From: Anaerolineales bacterium
GTDB lineage: Bacteria > Chloroflexota > Anaerolineae > 4572-78 > J111
Direction of reading: 5' to 3'
Assembly: GCA_020634935.1 (NCBI GenBank)
Contig: JACKAT010000058.1
Span: forward strand, 1-34,582
DNA length: 34,582 bases
Shown here one piece after another: positions 23,834 through 32,956 of this stretch. A program made the translations under genes and the position numbers. Each line of letters starts with the position of its first letter. The first letter of the stretch is position 1. Below the pieces are notes generated by a model. That model did no database searches. It was not told where the DNA came from and saw nothing but the letters and a program-made list of their open reading frames with translations.

Positions 23834-26800
23834 TACTGAGTTTCATTCTTTAACGTTGCTTGTAATGCCTGGACTTTGGCCAAATCAGATTTAGCGCCCA
23901 GGCTTTCAAACAGCTCAGCGGCGGCGGCCAAAAGCGGCTCGGCTCGCTTAGCCTTACCAACAGCCAGAAAGGCGCGGCTCAAGGCCGTTTTGGTTCGAGC
24001 CGCTTCGTAGCTCATATTGAAATCATTCAAAACGGCCAGGCTCCGCTCTAACATGGCCAGCGCTCGCTCCGGTTCATTATGCCTTACGTAAGCTTCCCCC
24101 AACATCCGGCGAGATTTACCTTCTTGCAGCGGGTTGCCTTGTTTAACGGCCAGGTCAACGGCTCGATGCAGATAGGTTAGCGCCTGATCGAGCTCGCCCG
24201 TACCGAGCCAATACTCGCCCCAACGGCGCTCCAACTCCGGCATATAATCCTTGGCTCCGACATCGGTAAAAATGGTCTGGCTGCGGGCCAAACATTCCAG
24301 CGCCTCGGCCCATTCTTGCTGGTAGATGTGGACCTGGGCCATACGGCTAAGCGATTTCGCTTCGTCTTTAACCATCCCAATCTGCCGCCAGGTGGCCCGA
24401 TTTTCTTCATAGAAATAAAAGGCTTTGGTCCACTCCCCCCGGCAGAAGTAAAGATCGGCCAGATTGTTACTGGCCCGACTGTAACCGTCGATATCGCCCA
24501 CCTTTTTAGCCAGATTGAGGCTGGTCGCATACGCTTCTTCCGCTTTAACCCAATTCCCTTGCAAAAAGTAGGCTACCCCCAAATGGGTGTAAGGGCTGAC
24601 CTCGCCGGCGGCATTGCCGATCTCGTGGTGGATGTCGATGCTCTCCTGGCAGAAATGGATGACCACATCGAAATAGCCTCGAAACAGGCAGATGGCGCTC
24701 AGCCGGTTGAAAACCTGAGCCATTGTCTGCTGGGCTTCCGGCGATTGAATTTGCGAGACAATTGCCAGGCTCCGCTGGCACCAATCGATGGCCTGATCGA
24801 GCCGCCCCTGGTGATCGAAGGTCCGCGCTCCCACCAGAAAGATGCGAGCCGCTTCATTATTGAATTTATCCTCGCCTAAATAGTTCAGACCGGCTTCCAG
24901 ATACTTGAAGGCCGTATCGTACTCGCTCCGCCGCTCGTAAACCACCGCCATCGACCCGCACAGATCGGCCAGCGAGCGCTGTTTACTCTCCGTCATCACT
25001 TCCGCCGCGACCAGCGTCTGGGCCGAAAAATAGTGATTGAGCGCCTCATCATAGCGGCCCATCAGGGTTAAGACCTGGCCTAAAAACTTATGGACCGGCA
25101 GGCGCAACCGCTGAAAAGAGACCGACTCACGCGGATCAAGCTGGTTAAGCATATCTAACGTATTGGTATACCAAACCAGGGCCGTTTCATTAGCGTAATC
25201 AGCCTGGGCCTGGCGCGCCGCCTGGATACTGTAGACCAGCGCCCGATCGAACTCATCGGCCTTACAAAAATGGTGAGCCAGCTCTTCGGCCAGCGGATTC
25301 AAATCGGCCAGGGCGCGGCGCTCTAGGGCCTCGCCGGCCTGGCGGTGCAGCATGCGGCGGCGCAGCGGCCCCATGTCATCGTAGAGCACATATTGGACTT
25401 CAACGTGGCTGAAGCAGAGCAGGCTTTCGCCCAGCGTCGGCTCTTCCCACAGCAGTTGGCGCTCCAAAGCCACATCCAGATGCTCCAACACCTCCCACTC
25501 TGACAGCCCGCTCATCTCCCGCAAATCATCAAATCGGAAGGTTTGGCCCAAAACGGCGGCCTGGCGCAGCAGCGATTGGGTGTCGGGGCTGAGGTAATGT
25601 ATCCGCCGCCAGACCGCCTCGCGCACACTACGCGGCAAGCGCACTTCTTCTATGTCCGGGAAATGCCACTCGCCAGCCTGGGCAATGATGAGGCCGTCAT
25701 CGACCAACGTTTTGGCAATCTCCTCTACGTAAAAGGGATTGCCGGCGGTCTGTTCGTAAATTCTTTCGGTCAAGGCTACCGGGGCCGGTTGTTTCCAGAT
25801 GTTGGCTAAAACCTGCTCAACCCCATCGTGATCGAGCCGGCCTAAGGTGATGGTCCGCGAATTAGAAAAACTGTTCAAATCGCGCAAGGTCTGCCACAAG
25901 GCATGGCCTCGTTCCAACTCATCGTCGCGATAAGTCGCCACAATCATCAGCGCCATCGCCGGCAAATGATGGCCTATATAGCGCAGCAGATCGAGGCTAG
26001 GGCGGTCGGCCCAATGAAGATCGTCCAGCAGCAGCAGCCAGGGCCGCTCGAAAGTGGCCTGTTTAATAAATTGAGTCAGGTTGCTCATCAGGCGCAGTTG
26101 TTCCTGCTTCGGTTCCAGTATCGGCGGCTTGGGCAGGTCGGGCAAAATCTGGTGAATTTCAGGCACCAGGCGGCTGAAGTGACTAATATGATGGCGGGCT
26201 TCCTCGTTGAGCAGTTCAGGCGGTACGGTGGCAAAGTAAGTGTGCAGCGCCTCGGTAAAGGGCTGGTAGATAGGGCTGCTGTCCGGCTCCTGGCAGCGGC
26301 CGATCAGCAGCACCGGCGGCTCGCATTCTACCGCAAACTGCTGGACCAGACTCGTTTTGCCCACGCCCGGCTCGCCGGTAACAAACACTAACTGCCCCTG
26401 CCCGCTCTGAACCTGTCGCCAACACGTATGCAGGAGTTTCAACGGCTTTTCCCGGTCAACCAAGGGCCGTTTGCGCTGGTGCTTGAGGTCGCCGACATTG
26501 ACAATCAAACTACTCGAAACGCGCCGGGCCTGCTCCGCGCTCGAGTAACGGGCGCTGGGGTTGTTGATCAGCAGCTTGAGAATGAGATGCTCCAGCGAAG
26601 GCGAAATATCGGGATTGATTTCACGCGGCGGGTGCGGCGCCTGATGCAGATGAGCCTGTAAAATTTCCTGGTTGACGCCGGTGTAAGGCAACTGTCCGGT
26701 GAAAAGCTGGTACAGGACCACCCCCAAGGCATACAAATCGGTCCGGGCATCGACCGGCTGGCCCAAAATTTGCTCCGGGGCCAGATAGGCCGCCGTCAGA

Positions 26801-28611
26801 TGCAGCAGCGGCGCTTCAAGCAGATTGCGCCCTTCCTCCAGCCGACCCAATCCGATGCCGCCCAATTTGACGCCGCGTTCGGTCAGAAAAATATTCTCCG
26901 GTTTGAGGTTGCCGTGGGTAACGCCCCGGCTGTGGATATATTCCAGGGCCAGGGTAATATCTAAGGCAATATCCAGCATCTGATCGACGGACAGGGGTTG
27001 GGCGTTAGCGGTTAACAGGTCTTGCAAGGTGTGGTCTGTCACAAACTCTTCGACGATGAAGGTGTAATTGGCCTCAGAGCCGACTTCGTAAACCTTGGCG
27101 ACTTGTGGCTGGTCCAGGTCGATCAACTGCTGGGCCTGCCGGGTAAACCGTTTGAGGGTTTGCTCGCTGAGGGCCGGCGATAAAATTTTAACAGCCACAG
27201 TACGTTTGAGCTGCATATCGGTGGCTTTAAGCAGCGTACCTAGCTGGCTCGTACCAATTTTGCCTTCAATCAAATAGCGATCGTTAATCATTTGGCCCGG
27301 CAAGTTCAATGCCTGGCGCGCTTGAAGCGCCGTAATGGCCGATTCCACCGAAGGATAAATGGCAAAGAAATCTTGATAGCCGGCCAGTTCAATCACCCGC
27401 AGCACGCTTTCCGAAGGAGACGCCAGCACCATCGACCCATTTTCCGCCAGTTGCCCCAGCGTGACCAGCATCTTAAGAGTGGCGGTGGTCAGGGTGTCCA
27501 CGTGAGACAGATCGATGATCGAATCGGATAAAGCGCCCCGTTTAGCCAAGCCGGCTAGCTGCCGGGCCAGTTGATCAACGCCCCGCTCATCAAAAATAGT
27601 GGTCGGCGTAACCACCGCCGTGGCCTGGTCAGACATCACTTGCAGTTCAACCGCGCCGGTCGGGGCCAGATCGAGCGTCAACCCCTCGTAGCCAATCAAC
27701 ACCTCAACCTTGGGCCGGCTGGCATCCTGATCCTGGTAGGTCAAAGCGTTGGCTTGTATTTCTTGCAGTTGAGCGTCAGAGTAGATAGGGTCGTGATGAA
27801 ACAGAATCAGCTTCTTAACGCCGGCAGCGCGGGCAAAATCAATCCCGATGAGAGCGGAGCTATGCCCCCAGTCCACCTTCTCCCAACTTTCCTTGAGCGT
27901 GTATTGGGCATCAAAAATGAGCGCATCGGCTCCTTTGAAAAACTCGATATGCGGATTGACGCGGGCATCGGTCAGTTCTTTGAATTCGGCGTCGCTGGCA
28001 TAGACAAAGGAGCTGTGCTCGTCCTCAAAGCGATAACTGTACGCCTTGCCGGGGTGGGGGTTTTCGATGGTGTTGATCTTGATTTTGCCGAGGGAAAGCG
28101 GCCGGCCGGGCGTTAGCCGCTTAAAATGGAAGGTAGCCTGCATATACGAAAGCGCGATGGGAAAGTTGATCGACCGCTGCTGATCCCGAAGCGTCTTTTC
28201 CAAATTGTGAATGCTGTAGATAAAAATTTCGTTGCCGGCGACAAAATTCGGTTGAAAGAAAGGAAAGCCCTGAATGTGGTCCCAGTGAGCGTGGCTAAAA
28301 AAAAGGTGGAGTTTACCCTGACCGCGCCCAAACGGGCCGGTCATCAGTTGCCGCCCCAACTCACGCAGCCCCGAGCCGGCATCGATGACAAACAGCTCCC
28401 CTCTGGAGCGAATCTCCACGCAGGAGGTGTTGCCCCCGGCGGTGCCTCGCACCAGTTGAGGCAACTGGCTAACGTAAGCTTGCACCTCGGCCAGGTTATG
28501 GGTATCAATATCGGGCATCTCGTGAATAGCTCGACAAATTTTCTCTTCGATTTGTTCAGATGTGAGAGGAGAGGGAATTGAGCCTCGCGTGCCCCAAATT
28601 CTTATCTTCAT
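23833..28611 (-). CDS. MBL-STAS-pseudokinase-AAA-TPR giant signalling protein
   Basis: The 1592-residue protein appears soluble. Residues 1-315 are a metallo-beta-lactamase-fold hydrolase of the GTRGSIPSP type, with HAHWDH (107-112) and further metal ligands near FVYASDAEF and LFHHDP. Residues 325-430 form a STAS domain (SIIDLSHVDTLTTATL). Residues 446-710 are a Ser/Thr kinase fold with VAVK lysine K475 and APE-like LAPEQ. The catalytic loop reads HGNLKPEN (N568 in place of Asp) and the DFG motif reads GIG (G585), so it looks inactive as a kinase. Residues 730-1040 are an AAA-type predicted ATPase with GEPGVGKTS (K752) and LLLLDDLHWAD. The rest, from about 1130, is TPR repeats. Kinase-ATPase-TPR resembles PknK-like regulators; the MBL and STAS front is unusual. 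Its substrate and partners are unknown. Confidence 0.85.
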   Translation of the reverse strand: MKIRIWGTRGSIPSPLTSEQIEEKICRAIHEMPDIDTHNLAEVQAYVSQLPQLVRGTAGGNTSCVEIRSRGELFVIDAGSGLRELGRQLMTGPFGRGQGKLHLFFSHAHWDHIQGFPFFQPNFVAGNEIFIYSIHNLEKTLRDQQRSINFPIALSYMQATFHFKRLTPGRPLSLGKIKINTIENPHPGKAYSYRFEDEHSSFVYASDAEFKELTDARVNPHIEFFKGADALIFDAQYTLKESWEKVDWGHSSALIGIDFARAAGVKKLILFHHDPIYSDAQLQEIQANALTYQDQDASRPKVEVLIGYEGLTLDLAPTGAVELQVMSDQATAVVTPTTIFDERGVDQLARQLAGLAKRGALSDSIIDLSHVDTLTTATLKMLVTLGQLAENGSMVLASPSESVLRVIELAGYQDFFAIYPSVESAITALQARQALNLPGQMINDRYLIEGKIGTSQLGTLLKATDMQLKRTVAVKILSPALSEQTLKRFTRQAQQLIDLDQPQVAKVYEVGSEANYTFIVEEFVTDHTLQDLLTANAQPLSVDQMLDIALDITLALEYIHSRGVTHGNLKPENIFLTERGVKLGGIGLGRLEEGRNLLEAPLLHLTAAYLAPEQILGQPVDARTDLYALGVVLYQLFTGQLPYTGVNQEILQAHLHQAPHPPREINPDISPSLEHLILKLLINNPSARYSSAEQARRVSSSLIVNVGDLKHQRKRPLVDREKPLKLLHTCWRQVQSGQGQLVFVTGEPGVGKTSLVQQFAVECEPPVLLIGRCQEPDSSPIYQPFTEALHTYFATVPPELLNEEARHHISHFSRLVPEIHQILPDLPKPPILEPKQEQLRLMSNLTQFIKQATFERPWLLLLDDLHWADRPSLDLLRYIGHHLPAMALMIVATYRDDELERGHALWQTLRDLNSFSNSRTITLGRLDHDGVEQVLANIWKQPAPVALTERIYEQTAGNPFYVEEIAKTLVDDGLIIAQAGEWHFPDIEEVRLPRSVREAVWRRIHYLSPDTQSLLRQAAVLGQTFRFDDLREMSGLSEWEVLEHLDVALERQLLWEEPTLGESLLCFSHVEVQYVLYDDMGPLRRRMLHRQAGEALERRALADLNPLAEELAHHFCKADEFDRALVYSIQAARQAQADYANETALVWYTNTLDMLNQLDPRESVSFQRLRLPVHKFLGQVLTLMGRYDEALNHYFSAQTLVAAEVMTESKQRSLADLCGSMAVVYERRSEYDTAFKYLEAGLNYLGEDKFNNEAARIFLVGARTFDHQGRLDQAIDWCQRSLAIVSQIQSPEAQQTMAQVFNRLSAICLFRGYFDVVIHFCQESIDIHHEIGNAAGEVSPYTHLGVAYFLQGNWVKAEEAYATSLNLAKKVGDIDGYSRASNNLADLYFCRGEWTKAFYFYEENRATWRQIGMVKDEAKSLSRMAQVHIYQQEWAEALECLARSQTIFTDVGAKDYMPELERRWGEYWLGTGELDQALTYLHRAVDLAVKQGNPLQEGKSRRMLGEAYVRHNEPERALAMLERSLAVLNDFNMSYEAARTKTALSRAFLAVGKAKRAEPLLAAAAELFESLGAKSDLAKVQALQATLKNETQ

Positions 28612-28727
28612 AAGTCACTTTGACAGCCGAAAATTCGGATTGACCGCGTTTTGCGTGGAATCGATCACGCTAATCTTAGCACAGAATACCGGCAAACGAA
28701 ATGATCTAGCCGAAATTTGAGAATACG

Positions 28728-28815
28728 GAGCGACAAAGTAAACTTTGTCAAGCGATCAATGCGGGCGCAGGAGCGACAAAGCGGGCTTTGTCAAGCGATC
28801 AAAGTAAACTTTGAT
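28728..28815. repeat. Three related short hairpins upstream of the giant gene
   Basis: GACAAAGTAAACTTTGTC (28732-28749), GACAAAGCGGGCTTTGTC (28775-28792) and ATCAAAGTAAACTTTGAT (28798-28815) are each near-perfect palindromes. The first two belong to a 43-base direct repeat that includes GGAGCGACAAAG and TCAAGCGATCAA. They resemble the stem-loops at 23786. No gene covers them. Confidence 0.7.
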
Positions 28816-28845
28816 GCTCCAGATCGACACGCCCGATATCGATCA

Positions 28846-29210
28846 AACGTTCCCACTAGTCCGAACGTCCGAGCAAGCGGTCGATCACACCTGCCCACTA
28901 GTCCGAACGTCCGAGCAGGCGGTCGATCCCATCTTCCCACTAGTCCGAACGCCCGAGTTGGCGATCGATCCTATCTTCCTACTAGTCGGAACGTTCGAGT
29001 TGGCGGTCGCTCCTATCTTCCCACTAGTCGGAACGTCCGAGTTGGCGATCGATCCCATCTTCCCACTAGTCGGAACGTTCGAGTTGGCGATCGATCCTAT
29101 CTTCCCACTAGTCGGAACGTCCGAGTTGGCGATCGATCCCATCTTCCCACTAGTCGGAACGTCCGAGTTGACGATCGATCCCATCTTCCCACTAGTCGGA
29201 ACGTTCGATC
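28846..29210. repeat. 42-bp minisatellite, nine units
   Basis: CCCACTAGT recurs at 28852, 28894, 28936, 28978 (one change), 29020, 29062, 29104, 29146 and 29188, an exact 42-base step. Each unit also has GGAACGTCCGAG or a variant, and GCGATCGATCC. Units on the left differ more (CCGAACGTCCGAGCAAGCGG), while the right ones are nearly identical. Because 42 is a multiple of three, several frames on both strands stay open, but none has family similarity or a ribosome site. I regard the stretch as non-coding. Confidence 0.9.
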
Positions 29211-29254
29211 ACGATGGTGATCGAACCTCCGGCGCGCCCCGAAGCCCTGATTGA

Positions 29255-29347
29255 GACCGCTAATAGCCGATAGCCGACCGCTAATAGCCGATAACTGACC
29301 GCTAATAGCCGATAACTGACCGCTGACCGCCGATAGCCGACCGCTTA
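29255..29347. repeat. 21-bp tandem repeat, about 4.4 units
   Basis: Units begin GACCGCTAATAGCCG at 29255, 29276 and 29297. A divergent fourth unit starts at 29318 (GACCGCTGACCGCCG) and a partial fifth at 29339. It ends 12 bases before the stop codon of the convergently placed glycosyltransferase gene and could serve as its 3' boundary. Confidence 0.85.
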
Positions 29348-29358
29348 TTCGCCGGTTT

Positions 29359-30315
29359 CTACGAGTTTACATCAGTTAGCAGGCTTTCGAGGTAGGTATT
29401 ACTGACTCGCGGGCTGCGTTTGACGGCGGCGCGTTTGGCCAGCCAGCGCGGCAGCGCCCACACGCCGGCCAATTGGCCCTTGAGCCGGGCCCGAGCGGCC
29501 TCGCCGCGCCAGGCGCGGGCCGCCTCGAAAGCAATTTTGAGCTGGGCCTGGACAATCGATGGCCAGTAGCGCCGGAAGAGGAAACCCGGTAAGACTTTGG
29601 CCAGCACCAAAATGGTGTTGCGGCCGGTATAGTAGCTGGCGATGACCCCGCCGCCGGTCGCGCTCAGGTGGTGGTAGACCACCGCCTGGGGCGCGAACAC
29701 CACCCGATACCCGGCCAACTGGGCCCGCCAGTTGAGATCGACATCTTCCAGGTACATGAACAACTCTTCGTCAAACAAACCAATCTCATCCAGCATCGCC
29801 CGCCGGTAAGCCACCGCACCGCCGCAGCCGCCGAAAATGTACGTATCTTGATCGAACTGGCCGTGATCCTCTTGCCACACGCCCCGGTTGATGGGGATAC
29901 CGTTGGCGCCAAAGGCATCCCCGGCCGAATGAAGCTTGCGGCGCTGGTCGAATAGCAAGATTTTGCTGGCCACCATTCCGGCTTCGGGATGAGCGGCCAA
30001 CGCCTCGACGATGGCTTCAGCCCAACCGGGAGCGACTTCGGTGTCGTTGTTTAAGGGGACAATGATCTGGCCGGCGGCCTGAGCCACCCCTCGATTGACC
30101 GCGCCGGCGAAGCCCAGGTTTTGGCCAATTTCCAGAATCTTGACTTCGGGAAATTCGCGCCGGGTCAGCGGCAGCGACTCGTCGGTGGAGCCGTTATCGG
30201 CCAGAATGATTTCCAGATGCGGGTATGTCTGGCGACGGAGCGCATTAAAGCAGATGGGTAGATGGTGAGCGCCGTTGTAATGGGGAATGATAATGGTTAG
30301 CAGCGGTTCAGACAT
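29359..30315 (-). CDS. Family 2 glycosyltransferase (rhamnosyltransferase-like)
   Basis: This GT-A-fold enzyme transfers a sugar from a nucleotide donor at the cytoplasmic membrane face. The N-terminal region LTIIIPHYNGAHHLPICF and ADNGSTDESL bind the nucleotide, PLNNDTEV is the DxD-like metal site, and YLEDVDLNWRAQLAGYRV is the acceptor/base region, all as in dTDP-rhamnose-type GT2 enzymes. The start at ATG 30315 (MSEPLLTIIIPHYNG) is preferred over 30372 because it begins at the domain; it overlaps the rmlD stop by eight bases, suggesting coupling. The protein is 318 residues. Neighbouring rmlD, which makes dTDP-L-rhamnose, supports a rhamnose donor, but this is inference. Confidence 0.92.
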   Translation of the reverse strand: MSEPLLTIIIPHYNGAHHLPICFNALRRQTYPHLEIILADNGSTDESLPLTRREFPEVKILEIGQNLGFAGAVNRGVAQAAGQIIVPLNNDTEVAPGWAEAIVEALAAHPEAGMVASKILLFDQRRKLHSAGDAFGANGIPINRGVWQEDHGQFDQDTYIFGGCGGAVAYRRAMLDEIGLFDEELFMYLEDVDLNWRAQLAGYRVVFAPQAVVYHHLSATGGGVIASYYTGRNTILVLAKVLPGFLFRRYWPSIVQAQLKIAFEAARAWRGEAARARLKGQLAGVWALPRWLAKRAAVKRSPRVSNTYLESLLTDVNS

Positions 30316-31150
30316 CACCACGTTTTGACTCAAAGTAGGCGGCCAGCGCTTCCTGCCAGGGCCGCAGTTCAATACCTAAAGCCGCGCCGGCGCTGTTCGC
30401 CAAAGGCGCAAAAGGCGGCACGGCTGAGGGACGGCTGTACTCGGCTAAAGTGATAGGTCGAATCGGCACGTCATCGCGCCCGCCCAGGCGCAGTACTTCC
30501 TGGGCATACTCATAGCGCGAACAATAGCCGGCGTTGGTAAAATGATAAATTCCATACGTCCGGGTTCGGACTAATGCGGCCACAGCCAGCGCCAGGTCCA
30601 AAGTGTAGGTGGGGTTGCCGACTTCATCGGTCACCACCCGCAGTTCGCCGAATTTGTCAGCCGCCGCCAGAATTTTTTCCGGGAACATGTGACCGCCGCC
30701 GTAAAGCCAGGCCGTGCGCACAATGTATAACCCGTTCTTCAAATAGTGAGCGGCCATCTGCTCGCCCGATCGTTTCGAGCTGCCGTAGGGGTTGATCGGA
30801 TTGGGTTTGTCATCTTCCCGATAGGGCCGGTCGGACCGGCCGTTGAACACTTCATTGGTGGAAATGTAGACCATTTCGGCATTGCAGCGCAGGCAGGCGT
30901 GGGCCACATTTTGGGTGCCAAAGGCGTTGATACTAAAGGCGGCATCAGGGTCTTTGGCGCAGCCATCGACGTTGGTCATGGCCGCGCAGTGAACGACCAA
31001 CTCCGGATAGAGTTCGGAAATTTTGGGTACGATGGCGTGATCTTGAACGTTGTAGCGAGGAAAATCTAAAATATCGAAATCTTGTTCTTCTAATACCTGC
31101 TTGATGGCCTGACCAAGCTGCCCGGTAACGCCGGTAATAAGGGTACGCAT
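30308..31150 (-). CDS. rmlD: dTDP-4-dehydrorhamnose reductase family protein
   Basis: RmlD reduces dTDP-4-keto-L-rhamnose to dTDP-L-rhamnose with NAD(P)H. The Rossmann motif GVTGQLGQAI is at the N-terminus. CAAMTNVDGCAKDPDAAFSIN is the family signature, and YGSSKRSGE holds the catalytic Tyr-Lys. The 280-residue length is normal. The frame is open to 31300, but ATG 31150 has AAGGAG five bases upstream and starts at the dinucleotide site. The other rml genes (A, B, C) are not in the window. Substrate could be another dTDP-4-keto sugar. It lies between the phosphatase-fold gene and the glycosyltransferase, all in one direction. Confidence 0.92.
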   Translation of the reverse strand: MRTLITGVTGQLGQAIKQVLEEQDFDILDFPRYNVQDHAIVPKISELYPELVVHCAAMTNVDGCAKDPDAAFSINAFGTQNVAHACLRCNAEMVYISTNEVFNGRSDRPYREDDKPNPINPYGSSKRSGEQMAAHYLKNGLYIVRTAWLYGGGHMFPEKILAAADKFGELRVVTDEVGNPTYTLDLALAVAALVRTRTYGIYHFTNAGYCSRYEYAQEVLRLGGRDDVPIRPITLAEYSRPSAVPPFAPLANSAGAALGIELRPWQEALAAYFESKRGDV

Positions 31151-31181
31151 GGCTTCTCCTTGTTGTCTGATAGCTGCGGGA

Positions 31182-32948
31182 TTAACGCAGCCCCGGTAAC
31201 GGATCGTGGCCGGATTTGGATTGGTTGTCGCTGAGATGCCGGCGCACAAAATTAACAAAAACATTAAGGGCCATAATCGGCCAGGGTAGGATGAGACCAA
31301 TGATGGCCGCTACTAAAACTTCCAGCAAGCTGGTCACTTGCCAAAAAACGAGCTCAACCGAGGGCAAATACCCTTCTATAACAAAACCATTTTGCCCAAA
31401 AGCCCAAAACAACGGCAGGGCCAATATAAAAATCGTCAAAAGGCAATAACCGTAACCGGTACCGAGCAACGTTAACCAGTTACGTTCATCAATGAGCATT
31501 AAGAACAGCAGCACTAACGCCCCACCGGCCAGAAAACTAACGCCCATCCGGCGGGCAATATCAAACGGCATCATCGTCAGGTTGAAGCCGCTGATGGAGT
31601 AACTATGCCCCTGAAGTTGAAAAAGGACATGATAGAGAGCCAAAGTTACCACCGTCGCAATCAAAATGAGGCCGGCGTGCGTATTGCGCTGCCGCCACAA
31701 AATAAAAAACGAGATCAGCGCCGCCACAGCCGCCATGAATAAACGCGGCCAACGCGCCGCTTGAATGGCGTTATGCCGCGCCGCCGCGATCTGGGTATCA
31801 GCCGATTTTTGGGTTAAGAGCGCCAGTTCAAAGGCCCCTTTGATGTTGTTCTGGGCAAACGTATCAGCCGCCTGCTCGATATCAACCCCCAGTGAGTCGG
31901 GCAGGTGGGCTGCCGGCCCTTGGACGCCGGCCAGGTAGTTTTCAGCCAGAGCCAGTCGCTGCCGGGTCAGGGCGATTTGGGCCAGGGTTTGATGGTCTAA
32001 GCTCAAGTTTAACATCTCGAACAAAATGCGCCCCTGAGCCTGATGGGGGGCCGGCAAGCCGAGCAATGTGGCGACGGTAGGCGCAATATCGGTTTGAGCG
32101 ATCACACTGTACTGGCCCGAAGTGAGGCCAAACCCATTCATAACCAGCGGCTGCTGCGTTACTTCGATCTCGGCTCCACCTGAGCCGCCGGATGAAATAT
32201 GGCCGTGGTCGCTCAAGATGACCAATATTGAGGTATCCAGATTCATAATGCGGCTGATTTGCCCGATGTAGTCATCCAGGCGAACGGCCGCCGCCCGATA
32301 GGCATCGCTGGCGGCGCCGCCTTGCTGCAAGGCCGCAAAATCGAGGCCGGTAAATTGGATCAAGACCAGATCCATCCGATCCTCTTTCAACAACGGCAGG
32401 GCCACATTTAAAAGGGTTTGATCGGCTTCCGGGCCGGAAGATTCGACAAAAAACGTCTCATCCAACGCCTCACGGGGGACCAGGCCGCGCCAATCGGCTA
32501 AACCTAGCAGGGCTGTTTTGAGGTGAGCCTCGTGAGCCCGGCTAAAAATAGAGTCGGTGTGTGGAGCCGGCATGGCTTCATAAGGTTGGTCGATGAGGGC
32601 CGCGCCGTTCAACTCCGGCGAAGCGCCGGTAATCAACGTCATACGGGCCGTTTGAGAATAGGTCGGCGGAATGCTTTGGATCGTGCCGCTAACCCCTGTT
32701 TGAGCTAACTGGGCCATAACCGGTAGTTCCAGCGCTTGAAAAGCCTCATCGCCTAAGCCGCTGAGCAGCACCATAACCACTTTAGCCGTTTTGGGTAAGG
32801 CTAAGGGCTCGGTTGGCAGAGCCGCCCCGTTTAACGGTGGCTGATAATTACGCGCCGACTCATACAAGGCCCGGACCCAGGCTTCGGAACCGATGACCAG
32901 ACCGAGTAGAATAAAAATGCTAAAAAGAACTGGGAGATATTTCTTCAT
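31182..32948 (-). CDS. Membrane-bound alkaline-phosphatase/phosphodiesterase-fold protein
   Basis: The 588-residue protein has an N-terminal signal-anchor helix (KKYLPVLFSIFILLGLVIG). An exported domain of about 350 residues follows, of the alkaline phosphatase/type I phosphodiesterase superfamily: VVMVLLSGLGDEAF opens the domain, SQTARMTLITGASPELNG is the nucleophile region with Thr in place, and VILSDHGHISSGG holds the metal ligands. The C-terminal part carries about six hydrophobic helices. Family members hydrolyse phosphodiesters or move phospho-groups to glycans and lipids. ATG 32948 is chosen; the frame extends to 32999, but those codons come from the MITE. It precedes rmlD by 31 bases, so an envelope-glycan role is plausible but unproven. 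Confidence 0.82.
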   Translation of the reverse strand: MKKYLPVLFSIFILLGLVIGSEAWVRALYESARNYQPPLNGAALPTEPLALPKTAKVVMVLLSGLGDEAFQALELPVMAQLAQTGVSGTIQSIPPTYSQTARMTLITGASPELNGAALIDQPYEAMPAPHTDSIFSRAHEAHLKTALLGLADWRGLVPREALDETFFVESSGPEADQTLLNVALPLLKEDRMDLVLIQFTGLDFAALQQGGAASDAYRAAAVRLDDYIGQISRIMNLDTSILVILSDHGHISSGGSGGAEIEVTQQPLVMNGFGLTSGQYSVIAQTDIAPTVATLLGLPAPHQAQGRILFEMLNLSLDHQTLAQIALTRQRLALAENYLAGVQGPAAHLPDSLGVDIEQAADTFAQNNIKGAFELALLTQKSADTQIAAARHNAIQAARWPRLFMAAVAALISFFILWRQRNTHAGLILIATVVTLALYHVLFQLQGHSYSISGFNLTMMPFDIARRMGVSFLAGGALVLLFLMLIDERNWLTLLGTGYGYCLLTIFILALPLFWAFGQNGFVIEGYLPSVELVFWQVTSLLEVLVAAIIGLILPWPIMALNVFVNFVRRHLSDNQSKSGHDPLPGLR

Positions 32949-32956
32949 AAATAATG

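Noticed and set aside
23833..28611. Active Ser/Thr protein kinase
   Set aside because: Catalytic-loop Asp is Asn568, the DFG Asp is Gly585, and the glycine loop is weak.
28717..29254. Long open frames on both strands across the minisatellite, with 14-residue peptide repeats
   Set aside because: The 42-base unit is a multiple of three, so any stop-free frame stays open. No ribosome site, family similarity or coding composition supports translation.
28846..29347. CRISPR array
   Set aside because: Units follow each other with no unique spacers, and no cas genes are in the window.
31151..31300. N-terminal extension of RmlD
   Set aside because: It overlaps the upstream gene, and ATG 31150 has a strong ribosome site immediately before the dinucleotide-binding motif.
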